Assembly: GCF_000471905.2 (NCBI RefSeq)
Contig: NW_006494916.1
Coordinates: 3,689,862-3,753,861, forward strand
Length of the DNA stretch: 64,000 bases
Source: Amborella trichopoda
Lineage: Eukaryota; Streptophyta; Magnoliopsida; Amborellales; Amborellaceae
Direction: 5' to 3'
Under the pieces are notes generated by a model, which saw only the letters and a program-made list of their open reading frames with translations, was not told the origin of the DNA and did no database searches. The position numbers and the translations under genes were made by a program. This document shows positions 60,946 through 64,000 of the stretch, piece by piece. Numbering within the stretch: position 1 is the stretch's first letter; each line of letters begins with the position of its first letter.

Positions 60946-61568
60946 CTCACATCTCTCCTCTCTCTATCTCTCTCTCGTGCTCACATCTCTCTCTCTCTCT
61001 CTCTCTCTCTCTCATGCTCACATACACTTACAACATGCATTTACTTTTTATTTATTCAAATTTCCTGCTTTAAAATCAGAACCTTCTTGATCTGGCTGGG
61101 ATTTTAAACTTGCCGAGTTCTTATTCACACTTGGCCGCATTAGTTGGACCCATCAGGGAGTTGGGTCCTTGCCAGGTCGAGTGAAAACCCTTGGGAATTA
61201 GCTGTCTCACCAGTTCCCGATGTTTAGTGTTATCTTAAAGATTCGGCAGAGTATGATTCAGACTTGGCCAGGTCTGTGACTCGGACTAGCGCCCTGCCTG
61301 GTTCCATGCCTAAGTCTGAGTTCATGAGCACTGTAATCTAGTGAAACCCATGAATGCCATATCAAAGTAGTGATGTGGTTTCTGTTGAAATTGCAGTTTA
61401 TGGCATGTTTCCATATACACAGCATCCTTCTTCTTCCTCTGCTCCACCTCTGTAAATATCATTCAGGACGAAGAGCAAGAAACTCCATACGAATTGGTCA
61501 GACAAAATTCAAGTGTTTCGGGTCAGAGGCCAGAAGCAGCACCAAATCCCACAAATGGAGTTCCTTAG
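31981..61568 (+). CDS. TMEM8/PGAP6-like seven-helix membrane protein, 14 coding exons
   Basis: Proposed exons: 31981-32203, 34298-34356, 35358-35466, 36628-36737, 37307-37375, 38941-39723, 40085-40602, 40772-40836, 41326-41405, 56765-56869, 58885-59024, 59349-59477, 60248-60400, 61397-61568. All introns are GT-AG, phases fit throughout, and the sum is 2,715 nt (904 aa plus stop). The start is the first ATG of the frame; M14 is an alternative. It is followed by a hydrophobic secretion-signal-like stretch (about 20-45). A large N-glycosylatable extracellular region precedes an EGF-like module (about 601-637), and seven hydrophobic helices follow (about 650-865). The helical part has S-x3-H-x2-C-D (H691, D694) and W-H-x3-H (H847, H851), the residues of the CREST hydrolase superfamily. 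Animal PGAP6/TMEM8A cleaves GPI lipids; a plant role is not established here. The C-tail is short and polar. Introns are large; intron 9 is 15.4 kb. Confidence 0.85.
32590..33245 (+). repeat. Diverged tandem repeats in intron 1
   Basis: The motif aagttcttcacactcagag followed by a version of tcattactt recurs at about 32591, 32754, 32911, 33121 and 33219. Each is followed by sequence like gattgatttgat...ttctgattaa. Spacing is near 160 bp for the first units, then irregular. Non-coding. Confidence 0.65.
37596..37645 (+). mobile_element. RTE-type LINE 3' end fragment (intron 5)
   Basis: tagccaacccccaatagttg, then ggataaggctcagatgatga: the widespread plant RTE terminal word (..ccaac-ccaa-tagttgggataaggct) followed by a short GAT-type tail. 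Only the last about 45 bp remains. A - strand relative is at 62432-62600. Confidence 0.5.
38941..40602 (+). CDS. Exons 6 and 7: extracellular region of the TMEM8-like protein
   Basis: Exon 6 (38941-39723, 261 codons) and exon 7 (40085-40602) together encode residues 191-623. The intron between them is 361 bp. The region has many N-x-S/T sites and paired cysteines but no membrane segments, fitting the lumenal or cell-surface domain. Exon 7 ends inside the EGF-like module, with C-P-D-R-C and N-S-G-K-C; exon 8 supplies Y-C-T-C and G-G-F-D-C. The phase-2 split falls in a Ser codon. Frames downstream of each donor run only a few codons into the introns. Confidence 0.85.
39803..39905. repeat. Half copy of the small MITE seen at 59119-59275 (intron 6)
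   Basis: Words attgaaatgatgga, gtgatggagag, acccaccattg and catgtctt recur in the same order in 59140-59195. Only the left half is recognisable. Confidence 0.45.
41985..43370 (-). pseudogene. Old Copia remnant, RT to RNase H part (intron 9)
   Basis: On the - strand a decayed Copia RT can be followed through stops: RKPMGLLRKV at the right edge, VKNAFLNGNLKEVVYM near 43145-43190, a KLYMG box near 43075, and the RNase H end with IEVDCHFV near 42135-42170 and QVADIFTEA near 42075-42105. Its upstream continuation lies beyond the younger element, at 48693-48830, where QEKVEALELNHS reads into the same linker. The younger Copia element therefore landed inside it. Confidence 0.75.
43371..43570 (-). 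repeat. 3' LTR of the intronic Copia element
   Basis: 200 bp, tgttaggaattgcaa to tctttcttaaca; the pair is at 48488-48687. About 90 percent identical by eye. Confidence 0.95.
43565..44869 (-). pseudogene. Copia reverse transcriptase and RNase H
   Basis: RT (44869-44375) has LDVKNAFLHDDLKEEVYM, AIYGLKQAPCAW, the catalytic YVDDIFITGND and LGELKYFLGIEI. RNase H (44338-43565) has RYLKGT, SDADWAGCP, SRSSTKSEYRA, LACDNQSAMQLA, HARTKHIDFDYHF and the terminal ADMFTKAL. Two in-frame nonsense codons interrupt it: TAG at 44375-44377 (a Gln in relatives, VLTQHKY) and TGA at 43871-43873 (a Trp in relatives, EITW). Otherwise the frame is continuous, so inactivation was recent. Confidence 0.93.
44951..45520 (-). 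pseudogene. Copia integrase-RT linker region
   Basis: A proline/serine/histidine-rich, low-conservation segment leading to EEIDALKRNKTWVLV, the standard start of the Copia RT domain. The frame shifts around 45400-45500 and again before 44869, since a second frame (44996-44814) carries SRLVAKGFSHEYGIDY. Confidence 0.8.
45601..46431 (-). CDS. Copia integrase core (open)
   Basis: 276 codons without a stop. DDE catalytic residues are visible: D in LDLIHSDVWG, D in LRSDGGGEFTS, and E in the AQNRVAECKHRHIVE segment, where relatives have QNGVAERKHRH. It continues with LWPEAFSTAMYLINRLPS, FGCVCFPHI and CGFVGYSLEHKGYRCYD. The N-terminal zinc-binding part overlaps the previous frame near 46450. Confidence 0.9.
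   Translation of the reverse strand: MFCRLGRESTLPKFVDDLLSSSLYSFCQLGKHSEVLLNSIGRKTNAPLDLIHSDVWGSAPVTSLSSSRFYVIFVDDYTRYTWIFFLKSKSIVFDCFVKFHTYVEHQFSCKLKTLRSDGGGEFTSYAFREYLSQHGIHHQHSCPYTQAQNRVAECKHRHIVESSLSMKFAIDLPQVLWPEAFSTAMYLINRLPSSVLTFISPFQMFFCRKPDYSILRIFGCVCFPHIHPSKRNKFSPKAQECGFVGYSLEHKGYRCYDKASHRSFIARYVTFDETRF
46450..46959 (-). pseudogene. Copia protease and GAG-pre-integrase segment
   Basis: SWIMDIGATTHMTDD is the Copia protease active-site region, with the catalytic D-S/T-G changed to D-I-G, which should abolish activity. NIPNVLLVPKLKKQLIFVSQ (the second protease landmark) follows, then a pre-integrase segment. Confidence 0.88.
46832..47590 (-). pseudogene. Copia gag with a frameshift
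   Basis: The UBN2-type gag core is clear: LSDDLLIEVMHLKTSQEVWEI, QLKTELINLQRG, SVTEYLNKFK and SLGPEFKSFETSLL. After about 47270 the meaningful frame changes: the open frame continues but the conserved zinc knuckle CQFCGRYGHIAKN lies in another frame around 46960-47010, ending with a TAG where a Cys codon is expected. The N-terminal part (47591-47830) is in a different frame. Confidence 0.88.
48488..48687 (-). repeat. 5' LTR of the intronic Copia element
   Basis: 200 bp; followed on the - strand by the tRNA-iMet primer site and a leader (47830-48475) that contains repeated words such as ttcggtac and cgaagttt. Confidence 0.95.
48693..48900 (-). pseudogene. Old Copia remnant, upstream side of the nested insertion
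   Basis: On the - strand the frame QEKVEALELNHS, directly before the younger element, corresponds to the Copia AMQEE-x-ALE-x-N-x-TW segment. It resumes with RKPMGLL on the other side (about 43360). Further upstream the sequence is too decayed to assign. Confidence 0.6.
49591..49645 (+). repeat. G-rich tract with a 14-G run (quadruplex-prone)
   Basis: gtgtgtggtggtg, then 14 Gs (49605-49618), then gaggtgggtgcggggggagg. At least four G-runs of three or more lie on the sense strand of the host gene, so both DNA and pre-mRNA could form a quadruplex. Run length may also reflect assembly uncertainty. Confidence 0.8.
50349..52267 (+). repeat. Left LTR of the non-autonomous element (with hAT inserted)
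   Basis: Shares with the right copy gtcagttgag, gggatg(g/a)gattgag, gatcccaagtccaaggttca, cgctcgtgtgatgtatgaag, agagtggtacgagttaag and caatcaatgtttgtattata. The same short frame (about 61 codons) appears in both LTRs at 50549 and 52941; it is a shadow of the repeat, not a gene. Confidence 0.85.
51314..51811. mobile_element. hAT MITE, 498 bp, inserted in the left LTR
   Basis: Ends cagtgttcgcaaaatcgaac and ggtttttctaacaatg are imperfect inverted repeats. Flanking 8-mers are tgttgacc (51306-51313) and tgctgacc (51812-51819). The right LTR carries the empty site once, as atgctgaccgcacc near 53692-53705. Same family as 19416-20918, in opposite orientation. Confidence 0.9.
52741..54137 (+). repeat. 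Right LTR of the non-autonomous element
   Basis: Uninterrupted 1,397-bp copy; preceded by gaatgtgaagctttt, a poor polypurine tract. Confidence 0.85.
54540..54828 (-). pseudogene. Copia gag-protease fragment
   Basis: On the - strand VIDSSATTHMTDDMPNIWHI is a Copia protease start (D-S-G-A altered to D-S-S-A). It is preceded by the gag-protease spacer with QLLSL, MIEQVLKAI and GALSGVFSSI, as in other Copia elements. It continues on the far side of a probable hAT insertion at 55995-56060 (HKNNKYWS). No LTR was found. Confidence 0.65.
54829..55994. mobile_element. Probable hAT-like element splitting the Copia fragment
   Basis: The left end caaggttttaaaaag is a rough inverse of the right end ggttttcaaacaatg. 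Subterminal sequences have ggatcggatttgg and gatcgaactggtccggttgg type motifs like the other hAT copies. Copia sequence in the same frame direction lies on both sides. Flanking 8-mers (gttgtaat, actccaat) agree at only four positions, so the call is tentative. The interior has repeated gagtggttttgag(a/t)tt words (55430-55700). Confidence 0.4.
56479..56573 (+). other. Cryptic exon candidate in intron 9
   Basis: A strong acceptor (tctcctacag) and a consensus donor (gtaagt) enclose 95 open bases. One frame encodes a hydrophobic stretch, the frame following exon 9 encodes another. Inclusion would shift the frame out of the conserved AFAEW start of exon 10, because 95 is not a multiple of three. 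I left it out of the main model. Confidence 0.3.
56765..59024 (+). CDS. Exons 10 and 11: core of the CREST membrane domain
   Basis: Exon 10 (56765-56869) encodes AFAEWVLFTSS and then SSGLYHACDVGSWCALS; exon 11 (58885-59024) starts FMDFWLSFVAVVSTFIYM and continues KRAIHTSVAILTALIAA. These words include the Ser, His and Asp residues (S687, H691, D694, D710) conserved in TMEM8/CREST membrane hydrolases. Splice phases fit exon 9 (phase 0) and exon 12 (phase 2). Confidence 0.88.
57219..57257 (+). repeat. (GA)n microsatellite in intron 10
   Basis: gagagagaaagag followed by an uninterrupted GA run to 57257. Confidence 0.95.
57812..57896 (+). repeat. Tandem duplication, 47-bp period
   Basis: ccctgaaagag(g/t)gagtatg, then ctatgggataaag(a/t)accaa, occurs at 57812 and 57859. 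Confidence 0.85.
57900..58660. other. Intron 10 sequence with GC-richer block
   Basis: The part 58180-58480 is GC-richer and ends with aacactcccactcaaac, reminiscent of retrotransposon ends, but no partner or reading frame could be identified. Short frames at 58352-58657 are not supported by splicing or motifs. Confidence 0.3.
59119..59275. mobile_element. Small MITE, about 155 bp (intron 11)
   Basis: The left arm (atggtccatggaggtaatca, then ttcaatgaaatgactgatgg) is the inverse of the right arm (ccatcatttcacttgatggt, then aatgacctctggggaccat). The centre is short. A half copy is at 39803-39905, and a possible right-arm fragment is near 56115-56165. Confidence 0.65.
60401..61016 (+). repeat. 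Compound CT minisatellite in intron 13, with gap
   Basis: Runs of (CT)n punctuated by tcgtgctcacatctctct repeat at least four times on the visible sides of a 454-base gap (60452-60905). The first repeat begins only a few bases after the exon 13 donor at 60401. Long apparent frames over the gap are artefacts of the unknown bases. Confidence 0.95.
61397..61568 (+). CDS. Exon 14: last helix and C-terminus of the TMEM8-like protein
   Basis: Completes Ser848 across the junction and encodes LWHVSIYTASFFFLCST, which with WIWH of exon 13 forms the H-x3-H pair (H847, H851). A polar tail follows (QDEEQETPYELVRQNSSV ...) ending in NGVP and TAG at 61566-61568. A long open frame at 61370-61585 in another phase is a shadow. 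Confidence 0.88.
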
Positions 61569-61963
61569 CTAAGCTTACTTTTTGATTGAAAAATGCAGGT
61601 ACCCAATTGTTATTTCTTTTTTATTGATAGAAGATTCTCATGCGCTTAAACTATGCTAAAAGCTGCCTATATTTTGGACTGATGTCCGTAACATCTTTTT
61701 TTGGCAGATATTAGAGTTTAGTTCTTCTACCACAGGTACGCAGACGATGCAGGTACAGAAAAATAGAATTCTTATAATTCTAACCACTTATCTCTTAGAT
61801 GTGGTGCCATGGTGGTGAACTGGAAAGGGTTGACCGCCTGCAAAATAATAATAGTTGTTCGTGTGTTATAATGGATGAAGTTATCTAATAAGTTGAGATA
61901 TTGTTGTGGGAGGAATACATGATATTACGGAGATCCCACTTGTATAAAGCTTGGTGACGAAAT

Positions 61964-62002
61964 AATAAATGAAATTAATGTCCATATGTTTCACTCAATA
62001 AA
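61964..62002 (+). terminator. Candidate poly(A) signals
   Basis: AATAAA at 61964-61969 and again at 61997-62002, about 400-430 bp after the stop codon, in AT-rich sequence. Plausible for the TMEM8-like transcript; the cleavage site is not determinable here. Confidence 0.35.
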
Positions 62003-62092
62003 GACGTGGCATTCATACCTTCTTCATATTTTGTTAAATTGCAATGCATTGAACTTTATTCATGTTTTATTTCAATTTTACAACATTTCTAA

Positions 62093-63010
62093 GGGCATGT
62101 TTGGGTGCTTGCATTGTGACGAATTGAAGCAAATTTATGGGTTTCTTGTGAGGATCGGCAGAACTAGGATTTCGCTGGTGTGGATTTGAGTAGATGGTTC
62201 TTATCTAGTGAAAATCAACGAGAACACATTTTTACCTCTATATGCTTGGTCATATGAATTGTTTTCTGTAAGAATCGGTGTAAGAATCAAGTGGAATACA
62301 GGTTTTTAGGGTTTTTATATCATCATGAATTCAGGTAGAAGAGTTGTGGAAGCTTACTGGACATCCTGTATGATCGATAATGCCTCGACTAAATGAAGAT
62401 GTTGTCAATTGAGTATAAGCTTGAAGAGAGATCACTATCATCATCATTATCATCATCATCAGAGCTTTATCCCAGCTATTTGGGGTTGGCTACATGAATC
62501 GTGTTAGATTCAAAATTCATAAAAAGTTGTGGTAAAGTTTCATGCTGCCTACTTAACATAATCCTCTGCCTTTATGAACCCTTGGGACCGGCACGACCAA
62601 TAGGGGGATAAGCTTGAGGGGATATGTGACTCAATAAAGATTTTAGAGAGAATAAATTCGTCTTAAAAGCATTCTATCAAGGAGAGAGAGGGGAGAAGCT
62701 AGAGAAATATATTGTAGAGAGAGAACCTAATAGTGGGGATTTTAGAGAGAAAAATAGGGAATTTTCCTTTTTGATGGGTTTTGATATGGTGGTTGGAGAA
62801 GGGATGGTGGATGTGGGGTGGATGGAGCCAGGTGAGGTGGTGGTTGCAAATGCAGGAGTTAGTGGTCAGATATGGAGGTGTAGTTGGTAGCCAGATGGAC
62901 CTCAATCATTAGTGAGTTTTAATGCAGTTTGTAAAATCTAGTAAAACAATTGTTCATTTATTTTCATTTTAAAAAATAGAGATTCATTTCCATTTGCAGC
63001 CAAACACAAG
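62093..63010. mobile_element. Possible PIF/Harbinger-like element
   Basis: gggcatgtttgggtgc at the left and gcagccaaacacaagg at the right share an inverse core of about seven bases (tgtttgg). taa lies on both sides, the TWA-type duplication of this group. The arms match only briefly, so this is weak. It would contain the LINE fragment at 62432. Confidence 0.25.
62432..62600 (-). mobile_element. RTE-type LINE 3' fragment
   Basis: The + strand shows (atc)n (62434-62460), then agctttatcccagctatttg and gggttggctacatgaatc. On the - strand this is the common plant RTE end followed by its GAT-repeat tail. Sequence upstream (ggaccggcacgaccaatagg on the +) is also typical. Truncated; no RT present. 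Confidence 0.5.
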
Positions 63011-63660
63011 GTAACTTTTATTATCATAAGAGTTTTTTTTTTTGTTATCATAGAGTGTTATGTGAACTTATTAATAGTTTTATATGGGAAAGTGCACCCT
63101 AATATATTGTATTGTATATTGTCCAATGAGGTAGGTGGTTTAACACAGAGCCCTATTTATCATTAAAAGGTGAAAATATTTGGTGGTAATGGTAAGACTG
63201 CGGTTTGCATTTGGTCCCACTTCCAAAACGCAAGGAGAGTACTTCTATCTGGAAATTCTTTTCTATTTACTCATCCATAAATCAATTTAATGATTTGGAG
63301 CTCGAAAAATGCTCCATTCAATTTGCCCTTGAAGATGATTCTTAACCCTCCATATGAGGGAGAAGCTGATCCAGCGCTTCTAAAAAGCTTACAATCTTCT
63401 CTGTTTTTTTAATTGTTTAAAGATGAATGAAAGATGTATATTAACAATGTTTTCGGAATACTACATTTAATTTTATTTGTAGTCCAGGGTTTTGGTAGTA
63501 TTTAGCATGCATTTCGTAAACATGAGACTCTACGGGGCCCCAACAGTTCAGTTGTTAGCATAGCTTCAAAGCATATGGAGACCAACTACTATCTGTGTTT
63601 GGGTGCCTAATCGAGTGTAAAAAGTGGTCTGGAGACCACCTAAGTAAAAAGTGGTACTAG
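63011..63660. other. 3' flanking intergenic sequence
   Basis: No gene, RNA or repeat partner recognised between the possible Harbinger-like element and the final hAT copy. Confidence 0.4.
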
Positions 63661-63670
63661 GGAAGACAAT

Positions 63671-64000
63671 CAGCTCAAAAAATCGAATCGGCCTAAAAAA
63701 CCGGCTAAGGCCAGTTCAAGTAACCGGTAAACCGGCCAGCTCAACCGGACTTACCGGGCAAGTCCTGGCCGGTCCAAAAAGTACTAAAAAATAGAAAACA
63801 AATCCAAAAAAATAAAAATATATACTTAAAGCATGATTAAAAAAAAATCACATTCACATGAAGTTGAAAAGTATTGAAAAAAATGGATTTTAAAAAATTG
63901 ATTTGTGTTAAGGGGAAATTTCAATTTTTTTAAAAAAACATGGAAATAAATTTTCTAAAAAAGATGGAAAAAATGTAAAAGTAAATATTCATGGCCAAAA
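63671..64000 (+). mobile_element. hAT-family copy running off the window
   Basis: Begins cagctcaaaaaatcgaatcg, followed by accggt-rich subterminal sequence. Words aaaacaaatcc, catgattaaaa and catgaagttgaaaa match the left part of 51314-51811. The right end is outside the window. Confidence 0.65.

Noticed and set aside
60270-61107. Long open frames (203-267 codons) across the gap
   Set aside because: Mostly unknown bases; only the part before 60400 is real exon 13, the rest is CT repeat and intron.
62699-62905. 68-codon - strand frame after the gene
   Set aside because: No motif, low-complexity His/Pro/Thr composition from a gtggtgg-rich + strand.

Overview
This is eukaryotic nuclear DNA, almost certainly from a flowering plant. 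It is AT-rich, has one split gene with GT-AG introns on the + strand, and is otherwise built from plant transposons: Copia LTR retrotransposons, hAT, Mutator-like and other inverted-repeat elements, L1- and RTE-type LINE fragments and SINE-like pieces. Two assembly gaps (30348-30530 and 60452-60905) sit in CT microsatellites. The species cannot be read directly. Long TE-filled introns and a possible algal-like organellar insert would fit an early-diverging angiosperm such as Amborella, but that is a guess.

Region 1-31.8 kb is intergenic and heavily nested. Elements with visible target-site duplications (TSDs) include a 1.3-kb Mutator-like element (1728-3029, perfect 9-bp TSD); a 7.6-kb hAT-like element (9158-16801, perfect 8-bp TSD) that was invaded by a 4.4-kb Copia element (9478-13913, perfect 5-bp TSD); a 1.5-kb hAT element (19416-20918); and Mutator-like foldback MITEs at 21639-22069 and 22952-23508. 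An L1-type LINE tail is split by a 2-kb insertion rich in short tandem repeats (24794-27225). At 28964-29440 lies a GC-rich block unlike its surroundings. It carries the 5' end of an organelle-type tRNA on the - strand and a perfect 23-bp-arm hairpin. It is followed by a segment resembling a decayed endogenous pararetrovirus end with its promoter.

Region 31.98-61.57 kb holds the only convincing host gene. I reconstruct 14 coding exons (2,715 nt, 904 codons plus stop, all junctions phase-consistent) for a TMEM8/PGAP6-like protein: N-terminal secretion signal, large extracellular region, EGF-like module, then a seven-helix CREST-type membrane domain with the expected Ser/His/Asp and H-x3-H residues. 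Intron 9 is about 15.4 kb. It contains an old Copia remnant interrupted by a nearly full-length younger Copia element (43371-48687; 200-bp LTRs, tRNA-iMet primer site, polypurine tract, TSD cttcc), then a non-autonomous LTR element with 1.4-kb LTRs (50349-54137). One of those LTRs received a hAT MITE while the other keeps the empty site. A further Copia fragment follows, itself probably split by a hAT-like element.

Region 61.6-64 kb is 3' flank: candidate poly(A) signals, an RTE-type LINE 3' end, and the start of another hAT-family copy running off the window. Apart from the TMEM8-like gene, all recognisable coding sequence is decayed transposon sequence.
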